Below are positions 44,901-59,900 of a stretch of 64,000 bases of DNA, piece by piece. A program made the translations under genes and the position numbers. The notes beneath the pieces were generated by a model. The model saw nothing but the letters and a program-made list of their open reading frames with translations. It made no database searches and was not told where the DNA came from. Numbering within the stretch: the first letter of the stretch is position 1; every line of letters begins with the position of its first letter. The DNA is from Trichoplax adhaerens (taxonomy: Eukaryota; Placozoa; Uniplacotomia; Trichoplacea; Trichoplacidae): positions 95,500 through 159,499 of the forward strand of contig NW_002060963.1 in NCBI RefSeq assembly GCF_000150275.1, given 5' to 3'.

Positions 44901-47900
44901 TCATTACCGTACGTATTTATGGTTATTGATCGACTTACAGTGTTTTAAGATTTGATAATTTCGAAAAACATCGGTCTTTTAATGTACTTATTTTGTTATC
45001 ACTTATATCGCTAAAATATATACAAATGAAATCTTGCCGATTAATAAATAAATTCTAAGAACATAATTATGCGATTGAGTATCATATTAAATGTTGCAAA
45101 TTCTAAGATTTACTACATCAGCTTTGCCATCCATTACTACTTTTAAATCGTTAACAAGCTTGGATCAGAAATAAGAAAGATATCTTATAAAAATTTAAAG
45201 CTTGTAATTTTGAATAAGATAATTAGTTTAGCAAGTTCAGTAGCAGGATAGACTTTAAATTATGATCATTTAATCGATGCATGTATTTTAAAAGATTGCA
45301 TAGATCTCGGTTTCCATAAGATTGAAGACTTAGTTTATTCCTCTTTTGTATTATTGTGCATTTATATGCGTATATTAGATTGTTCCGCATTAGTATATTG
45401 TGAAAGCTTGACTACTTTGCAGTTACTGTATGCATTTTTATACATACACTTTATTAGTAAAGCGTGAAATGAAGATAAAAAATTTACTAAATATCTTTAA
45501 ATATTAATCGTAATTTCGATTTTTTTAGTCAGTAAACCTATATACATTATAGTACGCTATCGGAAGTCAATATGTGAGAGGGTAATTCTGTCTTTAAAAC
45601 TTGAAATTTTACATTGCTATATTTTAGGTGCAATCAAACAATTAAATAATTTAAGACAATTCTTAGGCCACGAAATTAATTTACGAATTTTATCACTTAC
45701 AGTGAAAAAAGATTTGCGACTTTATCTGAAAGCGATGATGAAGGACAAACATCCGTGATATTATTACTATTTAGATACCTTTTGTAGAATCAGTTATACC
45801 ACTGTTATTTACTATTAATAATAATCTTATTTAAGCTATAAGCTACGAATAGAATAATATTCTTGTAAACAATAGCAAATAATTTGAACAGTACTTACAA
45901 ATCCGTCAGTTGATGTAATTTTATTAGTGAGATGAATGCATCATTTCCCAATTGATTTCTTTGTAAGCTACTAAAATATTAGAATGATTTATCATGTTAT
46001 GATTATTTGTTAGGATATGACTGTTTACTGAATTTAATATAAATTAATATTATCAGGACTCTCATTAGCATAGCATGATGTGCGAGTTCAGGTACTTTAA
46101 ATAAAATATAATAATTGAACTACTGAAATTGCTTAACATCGTGTCGCGGTGTTTTCTGAACGCAATTAAGATAGTAAAGTTTAGGGGCTTTACTTTAATT
46201 TTGATCAAAAGATAGCTTCTAGTCTAGACATAGCACGCCCGAATATAATCAGACTTGTTCCGATATTATAATTGTAATAAGTGAAAGTGCTTAGTATTTA
46301 TGAGAATGGCTGACTATACTACCAAGACCACTTTCGTCCAATTTGATTGATTAGTCTTGCTGAATTTGATTGGTTAGTTTTGTTTACTACTAACAAGATC
46401 AAACGAGATCATTTTCGTCTAATTTCATTGATTAGTCTTGCTATCCTAAATTAGCATATCTCTTCAATCGGGCTTTAGCCGAATGGACATTGATATTATG
46501 CATAATAGTCGTCTATTATGCATACTGATCGAGATCGAGTTTTAGCCGGAACAAATACATGAACTCAATGTATCATATAATAAGGTTAGGGTTCCAACGT
46601 TTCAGTATCTAAATATAGCATAAAAATGACCACGGATCTCTGCAGAGTCTATAAGATTAGGGGTAAGTGCTATCGCAAGTTTCTTAAACAGATTAAGGTC
46701 CTTGATACCTAATTCAGAAAGACATTTTAAATTTGAACTTTATCGGCTATCTCAGCATTGATTTCTGATATGTTAGCTATCTAGTTCATCATTGATCATA
46801 ACGGCAATTCCGTTTAAAAGCTCAATTAATATCTGTTAAAATTAATATCAATGGTCAACAATTTATCTTTGCATAAGGGTGTAGATTTATGGATTCTTAT
46901 AAAAAAACAATAGTAATACACAAGGATTAATGCTTCTAGGACGAGAATCTTACAAGAATTTAATATATTGTAGGAAAGTTATTGCAGTTGGGCTAATCGT
47001 TTGGATTTTATGATCATTCAAAATCCTATATTTAAATAGAGTTATTACCGATTTTAAATATAATGTATACTGTAATTGTAAGCAATAGCATTGAAAGTTA
47101 TACTGAAAGTTATACCGAAGATATGCGATAAATTGCTTAGCATAATTTACTGACAAATTTCTGGTTTTAGTTGATGTTCTGTACAGCTCTTTAGGTATAG
47201 ATTTTAGGCCAAGGCCACTTATTGTCCTTGTATGTATTCAATCGCAAAATGTTGAGAAAAATAAAATGGCATAAAAAATGTGATGCAGCTTAATAGGTTA
47301 GCTATTTTAAATTTTATAATCACTCACAGAAGTAAGTACTGTGGCTTCTTCGATAGAATATCACCGACTTGGTATGATTCCAAGTGACTGTAACTAATAT
47401 CCCTACAAATATCGAAATCATGATTATAGCCTTTAATCAAGTATACATGGCAATCTAAAGTTAAGTGAAAGACCTCCAGTTGTAATGCATCTATAGCTAA
47501 CGTCTTGTAAAATAGACAGTCATAAGTTGCATCTTTACGTGAATTTTTAACTCGAAAATGTAAATTATAATCTTATGATACCCATTGCCGTAAATTAATG
47601 ACAAAAACGAATCTTAAAAGCTCTGAGGTCAAACGAATGAACTGAGTAGATTTACATTCGTTAACATTGATAGTAATAATTAATAAGTTTATGAAAATTT
47701 TCATTGCGACTATAGTGAAGCTGTTAGACAAGCTATAGTTGTCAACATGTTATGTAGAAAGTGAATTAGACATAACTTAAAAATAATACCAAAATCTATG
47801 GTTGTTAACGATAATATATATATATAAGCAGTGTTTGTGATAATTCAAGTATGTTGATTTCAGCTTCGTAGAATGTGATACTAATTGTAGTGTTTACTTC

Positions 47901-50900
47901 TAAATACGGTATAGTCTATTTTTAGTAAAGGTATTAGTTTTCACTAGGCAGTAGTATAATTCTAAGACTGTAAGATAATTCTAAATATGTATGATATACA
48001 TTTAACAAATTACTCAGTAGAGATATCTTATACTCTAGCTAACTTATGTCGTAGCACTAGCTTAACATAGAAGTAACCTATTTTTATGAATCATTCGCGA
48101 CCATAAATAATTTCCTCCTGCTGTGCTTCTAACATTATAAAAGCTATCTTCTTTCGTCTATCTCGTTCGTTAGTTCTGGTAGTTACACGGTAAGCTTGCA
48201 GGCTTTACCTATTCTACACTACTACAGTAATTCGACTAGTCACGTCGTTACTCTCACGATAATCTTACACGATTATTCTCTTACACTAGCTCAATAAAGG
48301 TTACTTTTCTGTAAACTATTCTATTGTAATTTATTGCGACTAATGCTGAAATCTCAACCTTCCGAAACATCGCACTAATCAAATAATTTTATTTTCATAC
48401 TAAGTTCTGTAAATGTTAAATTATGTTTTTCGCAATTATCATATTGTAAATATGTTAGATAAAATATTTAAGCAGCTACGCTTTTCTGTAATTGTTATTC
48501 TTAGTCCTTCTTTTCTAAGATCAGCTGTTATAGAAAGTTTTCCGTGTCTATCAGAGCTTGTTATACTATTATGTACGTAGTATCTCAATCGATAGAGAAC
48601 CAGTAATAAAACCTGCTATTCTAGAATTACTTGTGTGAACTACACTTTAATTGCAGTTAGTAGAACAGGTTATGTTACAACGACATAGTTTAGTAACAGT
48701 TTACTATTAAATTAAGTGTCAGCTTAATATACTTACATGATATTCCTTGGTGATTAAACTATGTCGTTGTAACAAAACCTGTTGTCTATTAATTCTCCTC
48801 ATTAAATCTGTTATTTAAGTTTTCACTTACAGTATCCTAATAAGGTTACATCTTTCTAAAAATGTTGGTTCAATCGTTGATAAGTTATTACCGGCCAAAT
48901 TTCTAGGTAATGATAAAAAATACAACCACATCTTCATGTGACTTACAATACTTTCAATTATTGATAATTACAAATTTTTAATGCGGGTAATTCTAGGCAA
49001 CAGATCTTGGTTGAGAGTTGAGCCATTAAAACGGCAAAATGATAAATCTCTGGAATTGAAACAATATAGAGTGGATTAACGAAAAATAAGATGTTAATGA
49101 TAATGATATTTTTATCGCCAGTAAGATAAAGTTAATAGTAACTTAGGCTATATTAAAGAAATATTAAAATACGGCCATTATGACGAATTTCAGACCTGTA
49201 GCTATCGAATCATTGTAATTATTAAATCGGATCTGGCAATCTTAAAAATTAGCTCATGAGAATCGCTCAGTCGATTATTTTGGGGATTTCTAACCCTAAC
49301 CCTAGTCCTAGCCCTGCAATAAACGCATAGCCCTGTATAAAAAATGTATCGCTGTATCTCCTAGGAAGTGGAAATGATTTATTTCTTCTTTCATTATAGG
49401 GGGTAGATTTCGATTTGCACATAAAATTTACATAGCTTAGAGAAAATATATTAATTTCCTATAAATTTGAGGTGATAATCATCAAACAATGTTGATGCGA
49501 AAGAATATATGTCATGCTATTAGTTTTCTAACTGAAAAATTGTGATCTTCATCTGACGCACACCCACTCTTCTACCGAACATGCGATAGCATCCTACCTA
49601 TAGTATATAGAAACTAGCACTAATCTGATGATTTATGTTAGTCATTATATATCTATATTTATGAACACTGTTTTTTTTATTAGGAAGTGACATAAAAGAT
49701 CAGCCTGTAAATCATTGTAAGAATTAAAAGCTATAATTCTAAATAGGACTCGTGAACTATTGTAGAAGCATATTTAAATCGCACTTTGTTATACAATAAG
49801 GAAAGTTCTAGAGAGTCTTTGTATAACATAGACTATAAAGTCTTATCTATTAGAGTAGTAATCCTAATGATAGGACAGATATTATCCCCGATATGTGGTT
49901 CAGGGAGTTAGCTATTAACGTAAGTGGCATTAACATATTTAATCCTTTACCAATACTTAATTTAGTTAAGTTAATATCTCGCTTGTTGCGCAAATATGGG
50001 TGCTTGTATAATATCATACAAGTCAAGCATAAAGGATTACTATTTCGGATTAATTTCCAGGCATAGGGCACTGTACAGTAGCCTATTATTTTAAATCTAA
50101 AATTTAATACCGTACCATAACCTAAAAGCTTAATCCTAAGCAGGTATTAGGAGTTACTCCAAATGATATATATTAGAATCAACTAATTTTTGTAGTACGT
50201 TACTCTACTAACGCTTTCACTAAATAAAATATTCATGGTTATTTAGAGTGCTCAATTTTGTAATTTGCACATCAAATTTGGACCATAAATTTCGTCTTAG
50301 TATTAACATATAGTATAATGTATGCGAGTTGATGTCAACGATTTGCCCCGTGAAGAAATACGATATAATCTACGTAAGATATTAAATTTAATTTTAATAG
50401 AGAGCATAAATTAATCTGATACTACTATTACCAGAATAGCCGCAATAGCATAGTAACTAAGCTGTTATAGTAAATTTCAATCCACCACAAGGATATTTAG
50501 GAAGTGAGGCAATATTTTAAGACCGATTTACGGTATATAACTTTATACCCTGTTCTATATACTAAACTAAGCTAACTGTAATAATGAATTAACTGACTAT
50601 TAACTGAGATAGGTACACCCCGCATAGATAATACTAATCCTATCTGCAAGTACTGAAGTCAGTCAGATAAACTTCAAGTGAAGCTATTATTTGAAGTTTA
50701 CTACAAAGTTTAAGCCTACAAATCGTGAAGCCAGGCGAAATGATCAAGGAACTCAAAATTCACAGATTGAAAAACATTGTCGGATAGAGTTCTAACCAAA
50801 TAAAAATAACCAAATAAGATAGATAATATTAGGGTATATAATTATTGATGAAGTATTTAAAAATTATAGTGTGAGATATTTTACAGGCTTCCGAGCTTGG

Positions 50901-53900
50901 GTAATTCCTTAAATGTTTCTCGCCTCAGTTGGATAATTTCATTACTTTGTAACTTTCTAATGATTAATAAGAAATAGAGATAAATACAGTTACAGTAGAA
51001 TATTTTTACATTTAACCCTATCATAAATCGTGTTCTAATTTATAGAACAGATTTTTCTGACAATGCTAGGATAATTTCTGTTTTAAGCATACATGAAGTA
51101 GTCTAAAACCGTATTATTATCTTATACCCGAATATTTATTACTCTGTAATATATTACTTCATTCACTTACAGATTTCGTAAATTTTTTAAACCAGCGAAC
51201 GCCCCATTTGGAATTTCTTTAATTTTATTTTGATCAAGGGTGCTAAATAGATAAACATTAGCGAAAGTTATGGTGTGCTTAACTTTCGTACAAGCTTTAA
51301 AATTCAAGTAAAACAAAATTAGCACCAGAAATATACAATTCAGAAATAGATGATTGGGATTGTAATTGCAGTGCAGATAGTAATTGAAACCCTATTTCAA
51401 TCTACATAAGATTTCAACTTCATACCGTTACTTGACTATTTTTAAGTACTAATTCTGGAGAGCTGGTGTTACGATTAAAATTTTTACATAATGCTTATTT
51501 TCATTTAATAGACAAAAATTAGTTGGTAGAAAAATTGAAGTAAGGAGAAGTTATTTCTAATAAATTTTATTGATTACTTACAGAGCTAGTAGATAGGGAA
51601 TTTGGTTAAATAGCTGAGTCGGTATTTCAGCCAGTAAGTTGTTCTTTAAAAGACTGGATGTAAAAAAAGAAAGATATGTGAATGATTAAATAGATATTTA
51701 TTATCGCTCTGTGATAATCAATCCAATTATTCAAAGTAAATATTTCACAATTACAGATTTTGTAGGGTAGAAATGTTGCCAAATATTCCAGAATTGATAT
51801 ATGAGATCTTATTTCCTTCTAGATTTCTATATGACATTTAAACTAATCTCAGTTATTAAGATCAAGAAATATAATCTTGACCACGTAATTTTCTGTGCTA
51901 GATAAATGAAACACTTTCCATGTGATAGAAAATACTGGTATTTTGATGAATTACAGCTGGTACAAGAAGGTAAAGAATGGATATGATTATTTTGCACACG
52001 TACATAGTTTGTAGTGGAGAAATTGAAGAAAAGCTGTTGGTTGCAAGGTATTTGATATCATTATTAGTGAGAAATCTGTATCATAGATAAACATAAATTT
52101 AAGATTGTTTACAATCATGAGTATAGCTACAATTAGGGGCGGTATCGGTTTTGAATTTCACTATAGCAATTTCATTATATCAGTAGAAGATTCATAAATC
52201 GAGATTTTAATTAGTAAGACATAATTAATATTGCAAGAGCCAGATTTTGAGTGTATTAGAAATTCAAAATAAAATACATATACATGTAGACACCTAGAAT
52301 ATTAAGAAAAGTATTATCAAATCTAATATGACTTACACAGTCTGCAAGGATGTCATATCTCTAAAGGTATTACTTTCAACTGATTTAATCTGATTTCTTG
52401 AAATGTTTCTATAGAAAGGAATATATTTATTTCAGTACTTAAGAATTTATAAGACTATAATCAAGATTAAACTGGAATTGATATAGAGTAGCTGAGGTCA
52501 ATGGTTGTTCAATAGTACGTTTAACTATCAGTAATTTGTAGATTATTGATGTCTACAGCTGCATAACGTATAAAATGTAGATTTACCATAGAAGACTAAT
52601 ACCATAATTAATACATATTCTCTGTTAGTTTATCATACTGAGCTTAAAAGTTCTAATTGACTTACTATTAGTTAGAGTAAAGAATGAATTTAATTCAAAC
52701 TTTTGCCAAAACTATCACTGCAAGTCCATGATTTGGCATTATATTTACGTTACGGTTGTAAACCGTCTTGATATTTATAGGATAAAGTTTTACAAGTTAT
52801 GGTAATATAAGTTCATTGCAAAACTGTACTAATTTGAAGTACAGTAGTACTAGGAAGTAGAATAGTGTACTATGCTTAATAAAGTAATTGCATGATAGCT
52901 GGTATGATAAATGGTGTAGTCCACTTGTAATATTCGTACTGTGTACTGTACGTAGAAGGCCGTATCTGATAGCTATATAAAGTTATTTTGTGTAATGTAT
53001 TTAGGTAATTCTGAAGTTGTACGGAATTATTGTTGTAGAGGATAATAAGTCGATTTTCCAATTTATCTTAGTTATTTTCAACTGTTATTAAACGAGAAGA
53101 AAAGTAAATTCTACCCAGTAAATATGCTATTAATAAATGATACTTTTAAACTTAAATACGACGCTGCCTAATTTTGTCACGTCGAAGGTTTGTTTAATTT
53201 TAATATCTTAAATTTCGAGTATATGAATTGCGAGCCTAAAAGGTCATAGAATCCATCCATTACAAAAGTAGAGTAAATCGACTACAGTTAGTTACTCTAC
53301 CACTTCATAACAAGAATAAGTACTGTCTTATATTTTAGTTATCCATCACATGTAGTACTTATATAAGGACTTTTATCTCGCTTATATTATGTACGGCATA
53401 CTTACACAAATGTCGTATGTGAACAACTTAAGAAATGATTTCGCTGTAAATGTTGGATCTTGTTATTGTCAAGATAGCTGATTGAATATTTTAATGAAGA
53501 CGTCGATTTTTAATATCTTGAGATTTGATAGTTCGAGTGTTGTTATACATTTCTTAATAAATTTGATTCTTACATGTTAAGTAATGTTGTTCCATTGCAG
53601 ATGTCGTGTGGAATTTCTCTCAAGCGATTATTAGATAGGAGACTATCAATGTGAGATTACCAAGATAATAGACGATGTCAAATAGCTAATTTGATAGCAT
53701 TATCGCCGAATAATTGAAATTAAATCTCGTCTTTTACTTGTAGCTCACATATAACGATTTACATACGAGTACTAAGAGTGTGTAAAACTTAATTAATTAT
53801 TCCCCGCGTAATTTAAACAGTTCTCTATATAACGTACATATTTCTTAAAAATGGAAAGTTGGAGAAAAATCCATCTTCAATTCTTTGGATGTAGTTATCT

Positions 53901-56900
53901 TTCACACTACTAAAGAGCAATATAAAGTAGTCCTACGTAAATATATTAGGTTAGAATAGTACATTTGCTGTAATCGTGTATCATTCTTATATAAACTTAC
54001 ATATGGCGTATTGTTAATACTTTTGTTCTGTCATCATTTCTTAATGTGGTTATACGATTATAGCGAGCATCACTATAAGTTTAATCAGTTCGTTCTAGAT
54101 ATTAATTCTTAATACGTAAGATTTTATTGTGATGATTATATTTGTATTGCTGAATTAGAAAATCAAACAGTTTAAGTTTTATTCCAATTTGAAGGAAAAT
54201 TACGTTTTAAATGTTTTCAAATTTAGTACATGTAATGCTATTAAAAAAGTTGCAGTATTCTTTTATTTATAATATCGTATAGTTATAAGAACAAATTCAT
54301 GAATAATCAGGTATTTTTATCGTAGGGAAAATTATTAAGAATGATCTATTTATGGTCACAAGCATGTAATCAAAGGACTTATTTCTAAAATGTGCTGGCA
54401 AGAAAATGATCTATTTTTTGATTCAATGCTGTATGATGTATGATAATATCAATGCAAATGGATGTAAGTAAGTAATATTTATGTAATCTTGGTGAACTAA
54501 GTTTCATTTATTATTCGCGCATGATTAACTTACATATAAGTCATGATTGGGTGTTCATAAAAATAACTGAAGTCTATTTCCAATAATCCATTTTTGGTTA
54601 AGTATCTGTAAATAGTTAAGTTTAATTAAGTTACGTGGAAAAAATATACTTACATATCTAAAATTTGTTACTCTCAGATGGCGATGTGATTTTAAGGAAA
54701 ATGATAGCTTTGTATTCATGGATAAGCAGTTAGTAGGTCGTATTCTTATAATCAGGTCATTAAGCTGTACTTTACTAGAGAAACTAACTAAGAATGTGGC
54801 ATTTTGTGGCAATATTGAAAGTTCTTACATAGCATTCAAATGTTCTGCATTTTCGAATAAATTCTTAGGTATTTGTGTCAGTAGATTATTGATGAATAAC
54901 CTATGATGTGAGAATTTTGCGGAATGGCATTTGCTTTAGTGATATTTTTAGGTTAAAACGATACCGTAGATGACTTGAACTTGTTAATACCAGCAAAATA
55001 TGTCAAATAGTAACATAATAATTCAACCAATTTCTCCTCGTTTTATGAAAAATAACGTTTTCAAATATTATTACAATGTAAACATTTATTTTAACTGATA
55101 CTTTTTTAAAGATGTATGCGTACATTACAGCCAACATTGTGATTGCGACATCACTTTAGGCTAAAACTAATACAACCAAATTTTAGTTAGATTTACTATG
55201 CTTTATTTTAGTTAGTTGTTTACAAATATCTAAGGTTTGGTATATTCTTCAAGTCAAGTGCCTCTATATGTCCAAGATTATTTGAACTGTATTGTCTATA
55301 GATCAAATAAATTAATTCAATTTCTTAAAATGGAATAAGTTAAGATCAAGCTTAAATACAATATTTAGGATACAGGTAAGGTATAGCTAGTATTTTCTTC
55401 GATTACTAGTTAAAGGCAATTTATAATTGCTAAACATAGAGTATCATTAGTTATAGTAATTTTTATACAATTCTTAGTAATAAATAAAAATTTAGCTAAT
55501 ATATATATAACTACTATATGTAGCCCTCAATGGGAATATGCATATTTTCGACAAAGCCCGCTTGTTTTACATATATTGTCATTATCAAATGGTAAAAACA
55601 TTAACTACCCTCAATTGATACAAGTAATTGTGGCCCAAGCTTGGCTAGTACAGTTTATAATTACAATGAATGATCTTAAATAGTGTTTAATTTTCTCACA
55701 TTTGATAAAGGAGAGTATTTTTAAAGTAAGATAAGTAACGGGAAGGCAATTGATTGCCATAGATTCGCCTGCAATACACAAGAATTAGTTAATAAAGTGT
55801 ATATAATATAATAAGTCACCTAGAATAAAATGTAAGTCGGAAGCCTCTTTAATAGCAGAATCTAGGTTTGTCAATTTCTGTGCTTACAAGGAACTAATGC
55901 TACGAAGTGGTGGAGCTGTGCCATTTTCCGATGTATAACTGATCGATTGAAGTCGGTTCCAGCCTAAGGCTCTAGATTTGTTATATTGATAAAAATAAAG
56001 ATAATTATTGGGCTTTGCATTGTAAGATTTTTACGGTAGTAGTGAATTATGTACCATATAAACAGTAGATTCTGTTATAAACTATTAGCCGAAGATAGAC
56101 ATATCTTACTAATGTAGTAGACTAAATAATTTATGAAACAAAACTCAATTTTACTAGAAATTGCAGTCCTGTTATTCAGCACAGTTTTTGATATTCTTTA
56201 TGTCAATATTAAAAATATCCCTTTTTAAATAGGACTAAAATTTTGTCGTATTTATTACGATGAGCGCCTTTATTAATCATATTAAAGTTTAGTGTTAGTA
56301 AATTTGCTTTGTATTGTGATGTTGACTATAATTTCGACTAAAGTAGTGATAAAATTATAATTCTGTTTCGGATAATATTGAATACAAATCATTCTGTAGT
56401 TCAATCAACGAAACGCCGCAATATTCGCATACCATACACGAACGTGATTAATTTAAGACAAATTAACTAACCAATAAACGTATTGTCTTAAATCGATCCC
56501 ATAATTTCTGAGTATAATAGTCATGCAGCACTTTAGTAGTAGTTTAGTTCTAATAACGGCGATGAAAGCCAAAGATTTGCTTCTCGCATCAAATCAGAAA
56601 TATGAATATCGTATTGTTATGGTACAAGTACACTATGAAAGATATCATATGCGCTGATTAAGTATTTATTTCGTAGTAGATTTCTGCCTATATAGGTTAG
56701 GTTGACTAAACTTTTGTAACTGACTTGTAATTGCTAATGATGCTCATTAATAACCATTTTTATAATTTCTACGAGTAAACTAGCGTTGGTCGTTTTAGTT
56801 GAAATAAAGTAAAAGTAGTTCAACGTTGTGAAATTTGTGTGATTACAATCTAGAAGGGTAGTTTTAAGCCCAAACTAGAGTAGTAGTTGACAGTAGCAAC

Positions 56901-59900
56901 TTAAAAGAGCAGCGTACTTTACTTTATACTTTGTCAGGATAGTAGTCCGTGACACGTATATATAATTTAATTCTTCACTAGCTAACTTTAAATAACTAAA
57001 TCATAAATTCTCATTCTAATTAGATTTAAGCTTATACTACTAAAAGTCTTTTTCTTATCTCGGGTTATGGACTAATATCCAAATACACGATATCATTACT
57101 TACAGTATTCTTAACGTGGGCAAATTTGCAACACAACGTAAGTCAAAGCTCTTTATTTTGTTGCCATGGAATACGCTGTAAAAAATTAAATCAATTTTGA
57201 TTAAAATTTGAACATTATGCGGTTTAGCAGCAAAATTGTAGATATATCAACTGGCTCATCTTCTAAGTTCAAGTTTAATCTTTATATCCAGTAAAACAAT
57301 TTAAGATTGACTTAATGTAGCCATATCCGCATTTTCTTATTTCATTTAAATTGAGTTGGTTCGAAGCAGGAATTGTTTCTAACTACAGTTTAAATCATTA
57401 TTTGCTAAAATATTTAGATATAATACTGTGATAAAGTGATCTTTCAAAACAATAAATCAAGAACTACAGTTTCTTGTAAATTCCACTTTATTACAGAAGT
57501 TAGGTTCGTCTAACTACCAAGGACTATCTGACTATCTGACAATCTACTTATTACAGCAAAATTCACGATTTATATACGATTAGTTACAGAATGCTTTTAC
57601 TGTAACAAATCTTATCTTGCCCATTAAGTCGCAAGATCAGATCTAAATTTACCATCGCGCAATCTATTCATAATTCGCGCGTCTATTTAAAGCATTACAA
57701 TACAATACTTACAGTACTAACATACTTAGCGCAAATCTATTTACATCTCAGATCTTTATATAACCATCTTAATAGATTCGCTACAATACGTACTGTAAAC
57801 ATCTTCTACAAATAGACTCTTACACAATCTTACGCTCTAGCTTACAAGTTAAGTTATTCTCGTACAGTCTTATAATAGTAATCTAAGCTATATTTGGGGC
57901 TGCACTACAAATACCTTAATAGTTAATTAAATCAGCTTCTTCTGCAAGCTAAATGAGTTATAAGTCTCTATATTTCTTCTAGTTTATAGGATTTAGTGCT
58001 ATAAATCGAAGCTTTTACTCGCAATTTTAATAATTTCATCATATTTTTATTCTAAAATAACTTAGGAACATATTTCTCTAAAGTTGACAAACATTAATCT
58101 TCGAGAAGCAAGTGTAGAAGTTAATATACGTATTATATATTCGACGGATACAAAAAGGGGTATCTTATTATATTAGGGTGCTGCTAGATTGAATCGGTAA
58201 TGTTTGGATAGGTGCGTCTTTAATAATTCCTAATATACCAGTTCCATAATTATAATAATCGACTTACACTTCGTAGACTTGGGGTAGATTTTGAAATACT
58301 AAATTAGGCAAGCTGTTTATCATGTTATGCGCCAAAATTCTAATAGCAATGGAAATTGCATTTATTAGAAGATATGAACGCAGCTGATTTTTCACTGACT
58401 ATGTCTAAAAGCTATTACTCTATTTGCATATTAGCTATGTAGTGATCTCCGACATATATATCAGTTTTAACATATATAATGCTTACAACTGCTGCAGCTT
58501 GACCAGGTTTGTAAATGCGTTTTCTTCTATTACATTTATCAGATTTCCTGTGAAATCTCTATTTTTGAGAGAGAAAAACAAATAAATTTAAATTTGACTT
58601 TGCTATTTCCTTAAATTTACGTAAATTTAGGTCCTTATATCAGTACAACTGCCGTTAAACTTAAATGACGTGTTGACAAGATTTTATAAATTTTAAAAGC
58701 ACGAAGTAATTGCCATGGAATCTTTATTTTTGGGTGTACTATGAATATAATATGAATCCGTGTAATAAAAATATTGCCTAATTATTACTGATCCTCAACA
58801 ACCGAAACAATAGTTTACTTCCGAACTTAAAGAAAGTCTAATCTTATTACCATCAAGCTCTCTAACATATAGTTGGGCATCAATTTACACATACAGCTAT
58901 AAAGATTTAACAAGTTTAAGATAAAAACAGTAGTTCAGATCCAATCTTATTCAATTACTTTATATGAAAAATTATGAGATATCATTAGTAAGGATTTATC
59001 ATGCTTATTACAAAGATTTCAAGCTTCATAAATTCTTAGTAAATGTAAATTAATAACTAATAATTCAGACGAGAATTAGCAGTTTTCAATAATTTACACG
59101 CAAATAGCATGAATTTTTAATTATATTTGTGAACATAGACACCTTCTCTACATATAAATCGACATACTGCGTATGGTCTGTAAACTCTATACGAAACACT
59201 ATAAATTTGAATTCCCTGCTTATTAGAATTACCATTTATACAGTATTTGATTTTGTATATTAATTTTACAATACTATTATAGCTGGTAGTATGTACCGCG
59301 ACATTAATATGTTGAATTTAAGATTTAGATTCTGTTTAGATATACAGTAAATGCATTATAGTATCATTATAGTATTTATCTACATGGATACAGTAGTTCA
59401 ATCTATAGCATAACTAGAAGTGACGTGGTTTAGCGATTTTTTCATATTTGCATTTTTAAGACAGAAGATATTATTGCTTGCTTTGAAACCTTGATTGCGA
59501 GTAGGCATACTGAAGATAGTATTATTTATGGGGTTTACATTAAGTATATAAATACAATGCAAGTTTGGAGAAAAGGTGTTCGTGAGCTATTCTTAAAATC
59601 GAAATATTTTAAACTTACAGTGTTTTTAGATTTAGCAAGGAATCGAACTGGTAGGATGTCAGGTTGGTCATCTTATTGCTTGTTAGATTTCTTGCGTAAT
59701 GAGATAAATCAAGGGCATAGGAGAATATAAACTTAAGTAATGAAATACGGGTATCGATTGATTTCAATATCCGATGAAAAGCTATTACGATGTGTAATAC
59801 TGATTGTAAATAAACTAGTAAATATTCTTGGTATGCATGTTATCAGTGCGATAATAAGGCAATGATTCACCACGAAAATTAAGCGAATTTCCTCAACATC

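Noticed and set aside
45097-45165. Possible exon near ATTTACTACATC
   Set aside because: No consistent phase and no LRR pattern.
49289-49316. Telomere-like CTAACCCTAACCCTAGTCC
   Set aside because: Only two exact units; too short to be an interstitial telomere of note.
50730-50800. Possible LRR half-repeat (LELYPTMFFNL) before a GTGAAT site
   Set aside because: No AG acceptor upstream and no LxxN half, so probably chance.
51455-51550. Stretch resembling the TM7 coding region of the GPCR at 25650-25710 (GAGCTGGTGTTACGAT and GGTAGAAAAATTGAAGTAAGGAG)
   Set aside because: Only two short matches with an extra ~35 bp between them; too little to call a GPCR pseudogene without alignment.
57700-57790. 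CTTACAG donor-like site that looked like another LRR exon
   Set aside because: The expected frame has stop codons, and the stretch matches the dispersed intronic repeat, not the LRR pattern.
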